The translations under genes and the position numbers were made by a program. Positions 8,585-16,622 of a DNA stretch of 55,627 nt are shown here, piece by piece (the first letter of the stretch is position 1; each line of letters starts with the position of its first letter). Source of the stretch: Ruminococcus flavefaciens (GTDB taxonomy: Bacteria > Bacillota > Clostridia > Oscillospirales > Ruminococcaceae). The notes under the pieces were generated by a model, which saw nothing but the letters and a program-made list of their open reading frames with translations, did no database searches and was not told the DNA's origin. The stretch is taken from assembly GCA_002309635.1 (NCBI GenBank), contig DBXO01000046.1, positions 27,916 through 83,542 on the forward strand, written 5' to 3'.

Positions 8585-9460
8585 ATGAGCAATGAACGTT
8601 TTACAGAACCCGAAGCAAATGAGAACATGAATGTTACTCCTTCGGATGAATTGAATAACAATGTATCTGTATCTTCAGCTCCTGAAACAGACGACAGCAT
8701 TCTCGATTTTGACGATGATCCCCTTAGCGCTACAAGCGTTTCAAAGAAGAGCCTTGTAGTATTCTTCCTGATAGATACCTCGGGAAGTATGAAAGGTAAG
8801 AAGATGGGCGAGCTCAATACAGTTATGGAAGAGCTTATCCCCGAGATACGCAGAGTCGGCGAGGCTGATACAGATGTAAAGGTCGCTGTACTTACCTTCT
8901 CTACGGAAGTAAGATGGATGTACGCTAATCCTATCCCGATAGAAGACTTTGAGTGGGCAAGACTCCGCGCAAGCGGCGTTACCAGCATGGGCGCAGCTTT
9001 CAAGGAGCTCAACCACAGAATGTCAAGAAACAGTTTCCTTAATTCGCCTTCACTCTCATTCGCTCCCGTAATATTCCTTATGACAGACGGATATCCTTCC
9101 GATGATTATAAGGAGGGACTCAGAGAGCTCCAGACGAACAGCTGGTACAAGTTCGGCCTCAAGGCTGCACTCGGTATCGGTCAGGAGGCAAACGATAATA
9201 TCCTTGCCGAGTTCACAGGCTCAAAGGATACAGTCGTTCATGCATACTCGGGCGGTCAGCTGGCTCAGATGATCAAGATCATCGCTGTAACATCAGCTCA
9301 GATCGGCAGTAAGAGTATGACACTTTCTGATGACACAGGTCAGGAGCTCGGTGAGGAAAATGTTTTTGCTGCAAAGCAGAAGCTCCTCGGTCAGCAGATC
9401 CAGGAACTTGTAAACACAAACAACGACGGAGACGATGTACCATTCGATACAGGCTGGTAA
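8585..9460 (+). CDS. vWA-domain protein, TerY-like
   Basis: This 291-residue cytoplasmic protein has an acidic, low-complexity N-terminus of about 55 residues, then a von Willebrand factor A domain. The metal-ion-dependent adhesion site is complete: DTSGS (residues 64-68), a Thr in SGVTSMGAA, and an Asp in LMTDGYPSD. Such domains bind protein partners through a divalent metal. The C-terminus is Gln/Asn/Asp-rich and ends DTGW. ATG 8585 follows AAAGGATG. Gene order kinase, vWA, PP2C is the hallmark of the TerY-P triad, in which the vWA protein is thought to act as a scaffold for the reversible phosphorylation pair. No TerC or TerD proteins are in the window. Confidence 0.88.
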   Translation: MSNERFTEPEANENMNVTPSDELNNNVSVSSAPETDDSILDFDDDPLSATSVSKKSLVVFFLIDTSGSMKGKKMGELNTVMEELIPEIRRVGEADTDVKVAVLTFSTEVRWMYANPIPIEDFEWARLRASGVTSMGAAFKELNHRMSRNSFLNSPSLSFAPVIFLMTDGYPSDDYKEGLRELQTNSWYKFGLKAALGIGQEANDNILAEFTGSKDTVVHAYSGGQLAQMIKIIAVTSAQIGSKSMTLSDDTGQELGEENVFAAKQKLLGQQIQELVNTNNDGDDVPFDTGW

Positions 9461-9500
9461 TAAGCTATCAGAAATTAATCCTGAGGAGGACTGAAATAAT

Positions 9501-10415
9501 ATGTTCAACGGCTTCAGCCATTCGGTAATGGGCGCAAGTCATGAAAAAACAAACCTTGTTTGTCAGGACAGCTCTGCCTTTAAAGTAAGCGATCACTATG
9601 CAATCGCTGTCGTTGCCGACGGACACGGAAGCAAAAAGCACTTCAGAAGTCACCTTGGCTCCAAATTCGCCGTCGAAGCAGCTATAGAGGCTATCGACAG
9701 ATTCTACGAGGACCGCGAGGCACTGGAAGCTAACCTTCCCGAAAACCACAAATTCATTCTTAAGAATATAGAAAAACAGATCATCTCAAACTGGAACGGT
9801 AAGATCGAAAAGAACCTTGCGGAAAATCCTGTGACAGAAAAGGAAAAGAGCATGTTCACGCAAGAGGAGTTCGAGGCTATACTCCCCGAATCATACTACG
9901 GCTCAACTCTTGTTGTCGCTGTTGCGGGAGAGGGCTATACCTTCGGTGTACAGATAGGTGACGGAAGCCTCGTTGCTATCTTTGAGGACGGCAAGGCTGT
10001 AATGCCTATGGAGTATAACGAGGCTGCACCTGCAAACGTAACAGCTTCCGTGTGCAATTCAAATGCAGCGGGAATGTTCAGTAGCTTCTATGTGCCGAAT
10101 AAAAAGCTCATTGCTCTCTATGGTTCCACCGACGGACTTTATACCTCTTTCGGAAGCGAGTATGACTTCCTTGATTACCATACGATAATCACGAGTCAGC
10201 TTATAAATCTCGAGACGTTTAAGACAGTCATAAAAAACAATCTCAGCAAGAGATCACACTTTGGTACAGAGGACGATATATCGCTCTCATGTATCTATGA
10301 CGAGGAATTTCTGAAAGAAAAGCTTGACCTCATCAATCAGCGCGTAGCTGAGAACAAGCAGTCGGCTGCCGACAGAAGATCAGCAGCTCTCAGCAAGCAG
10401 GTCGAGGTCGAATAA
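9501..10415 (+). CDS. PP2C-type serine/threonine phosphatase
   Basis: The 304-residue protein shows the PP2C (PPM) metal-binding motifs in order: QDSSAF near residue 22, VADGHGS near 38-44, GSTLVVAV near 133, IGDGSL, STDGLYTS near 209, and GTEDDISL near 255. These hold the Asp residues that bind two Mn/Mg ions, so the enzyme should be active on phospho-Ser/Thr. A helical, charged tail of about 40 residues follows. ATG 9501 lies behind GAGGAGG, 40 bp after the vWA gene. It most likely reverses the neighbouring kinase. Family assignment is firm; the pairing is inferred from gene order. Confidence 0.9.
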   Translation: MFNGFSHSVMGASHEKTNLVCQDSSAFKVSDHYAIAVVADGHGSKKHFRSHLGSKFAVEAAIEAIDRFYEDREALEANLPENHKFILKNIEKQIISNWNGKIEKNLAENPVTEKEKSMFTQEEFEAILPESYYGSTLVVAVAGEGYTFGVQIGDGSLVAIFEDGKAVMPMEYNEAAPANVTASVCNSNAAGMFSSFYVPNKKLIALYGSTDGLYTSFGSEYDFLDYHTIITSQLINLETFKTVIKNNLSKRSHFGTEDDISLSCIYDEEFLKEKLDLINQRVAENKQSAADRRSAALSKQVEVE

Positions 10416-10478
10416 AAGACCTTTACAGACACAAACGCATGAACTGCGTACAATAAATAAAGAAAAGTGGTGTTTTTT

Positions 10479-11621
10479 ATGGAAATAGGCTCATTATACA
10501 ATACAGCCAAAAATTTTGCAGAAACATTAAAGCAGAAAAGGCCGGAGCTGACACAGTATGACGCTTGTCTCTGCCTTATTATCGCAGATACGGGAGATAT
10601 CTTTTCAGGCGTATCGACTGTATCCATAAACGAGGGCGCAGTTGAAGATGTTTCGGCTGCAAAGATAGCAGTAATGTCTGTAGTTACTGCAAAGCACGTT
10701 ATCGCAAAGCAGCTTATCGTCATCTCTCTTGACGATTACAGCTATTTCACACCCGATGACGAAGCTCTCGGTATTCTCGTAAATTCAAGTGTAGACAACA
10801 GCAGCTGTCAGGTGGTGCTTTCTCCTGACGAGGTGGTTTCCGCCGCAAGCCTTGTGCCTGCTTCGGAGGCGCCCGATTTCCTCAGCGGCTACGATGAGGC
10901 TGAGCTTGGCGCACCTGCTGAATATGCAAACAGTATAGACGTAGATTCTGCCAATCCGTTCAATAACGAGACAGGCAGTCAGGACGGCGCTCCCAACTCT
11001 CTTTATGAGCATCCTGAGGAGGCTCAGCAGCAGGGTGCGAGCGGATTCCCGAATATAAATCCCACACAGCAGCAGGGTTATCCTCAGGGTTATCCCCAGC
11101 AGGGCGGATTCCCGCAGCAGGGTTATCCTCAGCAGGGATTCCCGCAGCAGGGTTATCCTCAGCAGGGCGGATTCCCGCAGCAGGGTTATCCTCAGCAGGG
11201 ATTCCCGCAGCAGGGTTATCCTCAGCAGGGCTATCCTCAGGGTTACCCCCAGCAGGGCTATCCACAGCAGGGTTATCCCCAGCAGGGCTATCCACAGCAG
11301 GGTTATCCCCAGCAGGGCGGATTCCCGCAGGGTATGAACGCCGCTCCTTACAGACAGGGCTATGCAGGTCCGTCAGTACACGGTTCTTCTGTTGTTAGAA
11401 ACGGAATGTACCAGCAGTCTCAGAGCGTGAGCGTTACTCTTACCTCCAAGCCGGGCGGCGAGAGCGCTTTCAAGAAGAGACTCAACAACTTCCTTGGTGA
11501 TGATGACGATTCATCAGGTTCAGAACTTTCCGGTGACGCAGGTATGTCTAAAGAAGATATGCTGAAGCAGGCAAAGGACAGGAAGAAGATCGCAAAGGCA
11601 AATCTCAACCTGAAGAAATAA
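10479..11621 (+). CDS. QQGYP-repeat low-complexity protein of the kinase/TerY/phosphatase operon
   Basis: I use ATG 10479, giving 380 residues; two GTG codons just upstream are possible but overlap the likely ribosome site. Residues 1-120 form a compact alpha/beta domain. Its pattern (an IIADTGDIFSGVS strand pair, a helix rich in Ala/Val, then LIVISLDD) loosely recalls a cytidine-deaminase fold, but without Cys/His zinc ligands. An acidic linker follows. About residues 195-286 are tandem repeats built from GYPQQ and GFPQQ. The C-terminus has a VSVTLTSKPGG strand, an acidic patch and a Lys-rich helix. There is no signal or anchor. It closes the operon and may be a phosphorylated adaptor or condensate-forming scaffold, which is inference. 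Confidence 0.75.
   Translation: MEIGSLYNTAKNFAETLKQKRPELTQYDACLCLIIADTGDIFSGVSTVSINEGAVEDVSAAKIAVMSVVTAKHVIAKQLIVISLDDYSYFTPDDEALGILVNSSVDNSSCQVVLSPDEVVSAASLVPASEAPDFLSGYDEAELGAPAEYANSIDVDSANPFNNETGSQDGAPNSLYEHPEEAQQQGASGFPNINPTQQQGYPQGYPQQGGFPQQGYPQQGFPQQGYPQQGGFPQQGYPQQGFPQQGYPQQGYPQGYPQQGYPQQGYPQQGYPQQGYPQQGGFPQGMNAAPYRQGYAGPSVHGSSVVRNGMYQQSQSVSVTLTSKPGGESAFKKRLNNFLGDDDDSSGSELSGDAGMSKEDMLKQAKDRKKIAKANLNLKK
11068..11335 (+). repeat. In-frame tandem repeat encoding GYPQQG/GFPQQG units
   Basis: About 270 bp of near-perfect short repeats (units such as CAGCAGGGTTATCCT) encode alternating GYPQQ and GFPQQ blocks. Such direct repeats are prone to length change between strains. Confidence 0.9.
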
Positions 11622-11695
11622 GATTTGATATGGCCTGGTCATTATTCTGACAAAAAGTTCTTTATGCTTGTCAATTATTAACAAAGTTTTGGGTA

Positions 11696-11724
11696 TTGCA
11701 TTTTATGTCTTTATGTGTTATAAT
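11696..11724 (+). promoter_or_regulatory. Probable promoter of the 179-residue membrane protein
   Basis: TATAAT at 11719 has an upstream TG (extended -10, TGTTATAAT) and a weak -35 (TTGCAT) at 17-bp spacing. Confidence 0.5.
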
Positions 11725-11828
11725 AGTTTTGTATCACTGCGGCAATACTTTAAACCATTACTTTGAACGAACTCTGCATATCATTTATGCAGCGGAATAC
11801 ATTTAGCGTTAAGGAAAGGGATAGCTAT

Positions 11829-12368
11829 ATGAATTATTTGCTCAATATTGATGAAGCGGTTGACCGAAAGTTTCTTGTAACCAAGGCTATGCGCGGTCAG
11901 GCTGAAGTCGGCACTATAATCCATGTTATGGACGCCGAACAGCAGGGACAGGCTGTTATAGTTTATTACCGTGTTACAAGGTATAATGAGAAGTTCCACG
12001 ATTATCAGGACTATACAGCAAAGTTTGAAAATCTTTCTGCGTTCTGTAAGTGGTGTCAGCCTGACAACTTCATCGCTCGTAATTATGAATGCTTCAGTAT
12101 AAGAGATATCCAGCACTACATAAAGGTAAAGAACAGGAATTTTACTTCGTTCTGCCTTCCTATCATTCTGATAGCAGCTATTATAATCTGGGTAGTATTG
12201 GCTCTGGTGATGTTCAAGAAGAATCTCATTATTGGAATCATCATCGGCGCTGTCCTTACACTTCTTGTACTTTTAGGAGTTGTTTATCTGCTTAAGGTTC
12301 AGAAGAAAAAGGAAAAAATGCGCCTGTACCGCAAGGTTAGTGCAGGCTGGGGCGTAGTTTTTGAATAA
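11829..12368 (+). CDS. Hypothetical protein with two membrane segments (179 aa)
   Basis: I choose ATG 11829, which follows AAGGAAAGGG; the frame is open a little further upstream without a ribosome site. About 105 soluble residues come first. They are followed by two adjacent hydrophobic helices near residues 110-130 and 137-158, then a Lys-rich tail with a conserved-looking KVSAGWGVVFE end. Both termini are probably cytoplasmic. I do not recognise a family. It follows the kinase operon on the same strand but appears to have its own promoter. Confidence 0.72.
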   Translation: MNYLLNIDEAVDRKFLVTKAMRGQAEVGTIIHVMDAEQQGQAVIVYYRVTRYNEKFHDYQDYTAKFENLSAFCKWCQPDNFIARNYECFSIRDIQHYIKVKNRNFTSFCLPIILIAAIIIWVVLALVMFKKNLIIGIIIGAVLTLLVLLGVVYLLKVQKKKEKMRLYRKVSAGWGVVFE

Positions 12369-12454
12369 GCTTGCCCGTCGCAGACCGTAAAACATTATGC
12401 TTCATCACATAATAACACTTTACGCACTTTCCCTTATAACCAAGAAGTAATGCA

Positions 12455-12486
12455 ACGCCCCTTTAAGCCTGTGCTTAAAGGGGCGT
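12455..12486. terminator. Perfect 14-bp hairpin after the membrane protein gene
   Basis: ACGCCCCTTTAAGC and its exact complement flank a CTGT loop. There is no T-run on either side, so it is a stable hairpin that may still end transcription or block readthrough. Confidence 0.5.
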
Positions 12487-12531
12487 CTGAGCGTCACGGC
12501 GATGGTATGATATTTTATAATTCCGCCTGAA

Positions 12532-12571
12532 ATAGCAAACAAGCACCGCAGATGCGGTGCTTGTTTGCTAT
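12532..12571. terminator. Perfect 19-bp hairpin at the end of the triple-GH11 gene
   Basis: Two 19-nt complementary arms (starting ATAGCAAACAAG) enclose a GA dinucleotide. It lies 10 bp beyond the stop of the minus-strand gene at 12581 and separates convergent transcripts. It lacks a strong T-run. Confidence 0.55.
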
Positions 12572-12580
12572 ACAATTGAA

Positions 12581-15031
12581 TCAATCGCGGTATACAGGAT
12601 CTATCTCTTCGTACCTGTCATTAGCTTTATTGCAGAAATATGCGCCTGTGGAGCCGCCAAAGCAGGTCACGCCGAAATATGTGCTTATGAATCCGTGGTT
12701 CATGTCGGGAATAAGCCCGGGAAGCTGGTCGATGAGAGCATCATAGTAAATCGTTCCCTCCAGATCCTCGCCAAGCCCGAGAGGCTCTGTGCGGAGCAGG
12801 AATATCTCCAATCCGAAGGTGCCTTTGCGTTTGAATACCTCATATTCTGTGCCGTCGGTGTTGTTGATAGTGCCGAGATAATCGGCTTCGTTCCGGCTTA
12901 CAGCCTCGTCGAGGAAGCCGAGTTCGTTATAGCAGTCCGCTATATAGATGGTATCGTGGAATAACGGCTGCTTTATTCTTTCAGTGGCATATATGACAGT
13001 TCCGGCTGCAAATGAGCCCGTTCCTTCAATATGGTAGTTGTAATCAATACTTCTTAGGGAGTCTTTGGGTTCATAACTGAAGTAATTATAGCTGAACAAT
13101 TTTTTGTAGAAATAAGCGGAGTCCGAATCTGTCCACTGGCCTATGAGACTGTTGTCAGCCTTTATGACGGTTTCTGTGATTCCGTCGTCATCAAAGTTCT
13201 GTCCCCATAAAAAGTCTTTTAATTCGCCCGTTTCATGTGAAACGAAATCTTCCTTGTCAATATCGGGGTCGATAACGTAGGGCAGCGTGCTGATCTTGCG
13301 TACCATGAGCTTTCTGAGCTTTATGAGGTCGTAAACGTCGATTGCGCTGTCATTGTTTATGTCATAGTTCTTGTTTGCAGGGAGAGACAGCGTTTTGCCG
13401 AGGAGGTACTTCTGGAGCACCTCGACATCGTTCTCTTCAAATACGTCGTATTCTGTACTGTAATTGCTCACATATGGCTTGTCTGAAAGCTGAAGGTCTA
13501 TATACGGGAGCTTTAATTTGAGAATGCCCTTGCTGCTGCCGCTTATCTCTGCAAAAGAACTGACCTCGCAGACAGTACTGTCGCTGAGACCGTACATCTG
13601 CCATACGGCGATATGATCCTCCAGGCAGGTCTGGAATGCGCTGTTGTACTTATTCTTTTCGTCAGTTTCTGTCAGTACACTGAAAAATCTCACTGTCTTT
13701 CCGTATTCTGTATCTATATCGGTCGTTTCCTTGTAGATACGGAACTGATGAAGCGGCGAAAAGGATACGATGTTTACAAGCTCGGCGTTTTTGAGTATGG
13801 CAGGCTCACTGCATGAGTCTATTATGTAGAATTCCACATTTGGCTTGCCTATGGTACCGCACAGACCGAAAGCGTAGCCGTTGAGCTCATCGCCCTCGAA
13901 GTTGACAAGATAGCCTGTGTTGCCGTGGACCAATGTATATGGGCTTAAAGTATATTTACTGTTTACATCAAGTCCTGCTTTCAGTAACGAACAGGCATCA
14001 TCGTCGGTATTGTCCCAGTTATAGGACATATAACCGTTTGAATACACCTTTGCGATACCGTTTGCCTTATCGTTCTGGACGAATGAGCAGGTCATATCGC
14101 CGCGCTGGATCGTTTCGCCGCTTTTGATCTCCTCCTCGGGGTAATTTTCAAGGCTGATCTCATTCTTTTTTATGCTTACCGAGCCGTTTGCGCCTATGCC
14201 CTGTACATACAGCTGAGGATCCTCTATGATGCAGTAATCGCTGTACATCTCAATATCAAGGGAGTTCAGTGCTTTGAGCATGCTGTCAAGGTCAATTGTG
14301 CCCTTGACAGTTCCGTCAGTGCTTTTGTCTTCCATTCGCAGCATCCATATAGCGTAAGAGCTCTTCGGGAAGACATCCTTGTCATAGTTTTCGATGTCTC
14401 TTACCGTGATCGCATCGCCGAATACAGCGTATTCGGTATCGTTTACGGTTATATTTCCTAATTTAGTGCTGTTTGCGATAAGGTTAAAGTCCGAATAGGC
14501 TTCTCCGATATACAGATAGGCGTCGGATCTGAAATTTGTAGGCGGAACAAGTCTGCATCTGGTTCCGAAAAAGTAGCTGCCTTCGCAGTCGATACCGGCT
14601 TCGTAATCAACGGTAAAGGTCTTTATTCCGTCCTCTGAATAGAGGGAAAACTCATTATCGCTAAAGTAGTAATCTTCAGAGTTTTTAAAGCCTGAATCCA
14701 CGATACAGCTCTTTATGTTTTTGCCTACGGCAAATTCGGGCTCGTCGGCACCGCTCCATGAGCAGTCGAAGCAGCCGTCCTCATTGATGGTAATTGAAGC
14801 CTTGCCGTTGTCATCGGGGTCCTTCCACATAGAGTAGCTGTAGCCGTCTTTGGTGCCGATGCACATTTCTGTAAATGTATTTTTCGGGATCACGGGTTCG
14901 TCATCGATGCCCACCTCGGGGGTAACTACGTCTTTATCTCCCACAGCCTGAACAGGGACAGCGGTAAATACAGCAGCTGTCACAGCACAGGCTGTAAATG
15001 CAGAAAAGATGTGTTTTATTATTTTATTCAT
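12581..15031 (-). CDS. Secreted dockerin protein with three GH11-xylanase-like modules
   Basis: ATG 15031 follows GAGGAGG, giving 816 residues. A signal peptide ends near residue 32 (VPVQA). Three beta-rich modules follow, at about 45-290, 300-525 and 600-810. Each resembles a GH11 xylanase: module A starts with YSYSMWKD...CFDCSW, like DYEMW...FTCSW in the true GH11 enzyme at 21.7 kb. A dockerin lies between modules B and C (calcium loop DINNDSAID, near residue 555), so the protein should attach to a cohesin scaffold. By manual alignment the nucleophile/acid-base pair is Asn183/Gln277 in A, Glu400/Glu495 in B, and Thr694/Val788 in C. Only B could be catalytic; A and C may bind xylan. The dockerin also seems to have only one good calcium loop. 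The GH11 link is my own pattern reading, moderately sure. Confidence 0.72.
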   Translation of the reverse strand: MNKIIKHIFSAFTACAVTAAVFTAVPVQAVGDKDVVTPEVGIDDEPVIPKNTFTEMCIGTKDGYSYSMWKDPDDNGKASITINEDGCFDCSWSGADEPEFAVGKNIKSCIVDSGFKNSEDYYFSDNEFSLYSEDGIKTFTVDYEAGIDCEGSYFFGTRCRLVPPTNFRSDAYLYIGEAYSDFNLIANSTKLGNITVNDTEYAVFGDAITVRDIENYDKDVFPKSSYAIWMLRMEDKSTDGTVKGTIDLDSMLKALNSLDIEMYSDYCIIEDPQLYVQGIGANGSVSIKKNEISLENYPEEEIKSGETIQRGDMTCSFVQNDKANGIAKVYSNGYMSYNWDNTDDDACSLLKAGLDVNSKYTLSPYTLVHGNTGYLVNFEGDELNGYAFGLCGTIGKPNVEFYIIDSCSEPAILKNAELVNIVSFSPLHQFRIYKETTDIDTEYGKTVRFFSVLTETDEKNKYNSAFQTCLEDHIAVWQMYGLSDSTVCEVSSFAEISGSSKGILKLKLPYIDLQLSDKPYVSNYSTEYDVFEENDVEVLQKYLLGKTLSLPANKNYDINNDSAIDVYDLIKLRKLMVRKISTLPYVIDPDIDKEDFVSHETGELKDFLWGQNFDDDGITETVIKADNSLIGQWTDSDSAYFYKKLFSYNYFSYEPKDSLRSIDYNYHIEGTGSFAAGTVIYATERIKQPLFHDTIYIADCYNELGFLDEAVSRNEADYLGTINNTDGTEYEVFKRKGTFGLEIFLLRTEPLGLGEDLEGTIYYDALIDQLPGLIPDMNHGFISTYFGVTCFGGSTGAYFCNKANDRYEEIDPVYRD

Positions 15032-15087
15032 ACCCAATTCCTCCTCTTATTCAACATTTCATTGTTCAGACTATGGTAGACACTTTT

Positions 15088-15116
15088 ATTGTATATGGCA
15101 ACGGAAGAAAAAGCAA
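15088..15116 (-). promoter_or_regulatory. Probable promoter of the triple-GH11 dockerin gene
   Basis: Minus strand: TTGCTT, 17-bp spacer, TACAAT. Confidence 0.5.
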
Positions 15117-15175
15117 GTCTTTTATTGCGGAATGTGCACAAAAATAATCATAAAAGTACAAAACAATTAAAAAGC

Positions 15176-15200
15176 AAATAAAAAAGCCCCGCGGCGGGGG
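15176..15200 (-). terminator. Terminator of the glycosyltransferase gene
   Basis: On the minus strand CCCCG-CCG-CGGGG is followed by CTTTTTTATT. Confidence 0.7.
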
Positions 15201-15235
15201 TCTTTAAGACTTCCGGACGGAGCAATGTTAGAGAG

Positions 15236-15271
15236 GTAAAAGTCTGAGAGATCGCTCCCTCAGACTTTTAC
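15236..15271. repeat. 13-bp perfect inverted repeat
   Basis: GTAAAAGTCTGAG and its complement flank a 10-nt loop, just past the glycosyltransferase stop. It could be a second hairpin stabilising the transcript end. Confidence 0.6.
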
Positions 15272-15336
15272 TCAATGAAGAATACTAACCCCATGAACAC
15301 AGGGAAGGGACAGGAGGTTGTATTGGGGGGAAAGCG

Positions 15337-16284
15337 TTAATTAGCCTCCGCAAAGGAATTTTTCCCTGCAGATGATTCAAGATGCTTGTATATTTCGAGC
15401 CATATGTTCCTGCCGGGCTCTGCTTTTTTGAGTCGTTCTCTGCGGACGGGGTCGAAAAAGCTGTTGAAGCGGGTAAGCTCGTCGAGAAACGTGTCGTTGT
15501 ACTTGTTCAGCATAGTGTCAAGATTGTCTTTCCACTGGCTGTAGCGTTTGCTGTCGTATTTTTCCTTTTCATAAAGGTGAAGCACGGCTACCTGAGGATT
15601 GTATACCATTTCAACGCCGTTTTTCATCATTCGGTAGCCGAATTCCCAGTCCTCTATCTCCTGACCCTGGAATTCCTCGTCAAGACCGCCGTAGCGCTTG
15701 ATGCACTCCATAGGCACCGATAGATTGGAGGTCTGAGTGAATATCATCTTATAATGCACCTTATCGAAGTCATATCTGTAGGATTCCAGCATTTTAAGAC
15801 GTATATCCTTTATATAGAAATAGCTCTTGTTTTTTTCAAGGCCGTAGTTTTCGGGTTCTGTAAGCCAGTAGCGGATACCGTTCCTGAAAAACTCGTTGTT
15901 TTCATTGTTATCCTCAAATACCTGCTTTGTAAGACCGAACTGCATAACAGGTCTGCCGTATTCCTTGTAGGCGTTGTAGTGACCCGATATGAAAGTTCTT
16001 GTGGCGATCTCGTCGCCGTTGATGAATATGACAAGCTCTCCCGAGGCTTTTCTTATGCCGAGGTTCTTTGCCTGTCCGATGCTGCCGCCGAAGAATGGCA
16101 CATAGCGTACCCTGAGTCTCGGTGAGCATTTTGTGAGACATTCGCCGAAGCTGTCCTGCTTACCGTAATTTACAAAGATAAGCTCGTACTCGCTCTTGCT
16201 GAAGTCCTGATTTTCGAGTGAATGAAATAATCTGACTGCTCTTTCTGTAGAAAATGCATAGGGAATAATTACGCTGCACTTCAT
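15337..16284 (-). CDS. Family 2 glycosyltransferase
   Basis: I start at ATG 16284, giving 315 residues; longer in-frame starts would overlap the AAGGAGA ribosome site. A GT-A fold begins at once (MKCSVIIPYAFSTERAVRLFHSL). A GGSIGQAKNLGIRKASGE segment and an INGDE motif (the DXD equivalent, near residue 97) are typical of family 2. The later EDWEFGYRMMKNG matches the ED base motif of these inverting enzymes. There is no membrane segment. It would move a sugar from a nucleotide sugar to an unknown acceptor. It is alone, divergent from the agr-like locus, with its own promoter and terminator. A link to peptide or surface-glycan modification is possible but unproven. Confidence 0.85.
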   Translation of the reverse strand: MKCSVIIPYAFSTERAVRLFHSLENQDFSKSEYELIFVNYGKQDSFGECLTKCSPRLRVRYVPFFGGSIGQAKNLGIRKASGELVIFINGDEIATRTFISGHYNAYKEYGRPVMQFGLTKQVFEDNNENNEFFRNGIRYWLTEPENYGLEKNKSYFYIKDIRLKMLESYRYDFDKVHYKMIFTQTSNLSVPMECIKRYGGLDEEFQGQEIEDWEFGYRMMKNGVEMVYNPQVAVLHLYEKEKYDSKRYSQWKDNLDTMLNKYNDTFLDELTRFNSFFDPVRRERLKKAEPGRNIWLEIYKHLESSAGKNSFAEAN

Positions 16285-16376
16285 GTACTTCCCCGTCTCC
16301 TTTGTATAATATCCCATTCCGCGCGACATGGCGCACCTGCTCAATGAGGAGGTGCATACCCTGCGCTTCTGTTATT

Positions 16377-16405
16377 ATTATAATATACTGGTCGGATAAT
16401 TGCAA
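16377..16405 (-). promoter_or_regulatory. Promoter of the glycosyltransferase gene
   Basis: Minus strand: TTGCAA, 17-bp spacer, TATAAT. The ~85-nt leader contains a small GCACCT...AGGTGC hairpin. Confidence 0.7.
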
Positions 16406-16497
16406 GAAAAAATGCGTAAAGTGTAAAAAATTCGCGCGAAATGCATATTTTTGTTCATGGTTTATTCATTTTATTATTAGAAATCGTCCAAAAGCGA

Positions 16498-16526
16498 TTG
16501 ACAAATTGTGAATAATATAGTATAAT
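16498..16526 (+). promoter_or_regulatory. Consensus promoter of the agr-like regulator/kinase operon
   Basis: TTGACA, 17-bp spacer, TATAAT, a full match to the housekeeping consensus. No direct repeats are evident near it, so basal sensor expression is probably constitutive. Confidence 0.85.
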
Positions 16527-16622
16527 CAAGTAGTAATTATTTTTGAAACTAACCGCAATAATCCGTCGCGCAACAACTAACACAGCCACGTAAATCTATA
16601 TTACAGTCAGGGGGGACGGCCT

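Noticed and set aside
11068..11335. CRISPR-like repeat array
   Set aside because: The repeats are contiguous, codon-phased and coding; there are no spacers or cas genes.
16160..16405. 81-codon minus-strand frame upstream of the glycosyltransferase
   Set aside because: It overlaps the promoter and the first part of the glycosyltransferase in another frame, with no ribosome site.
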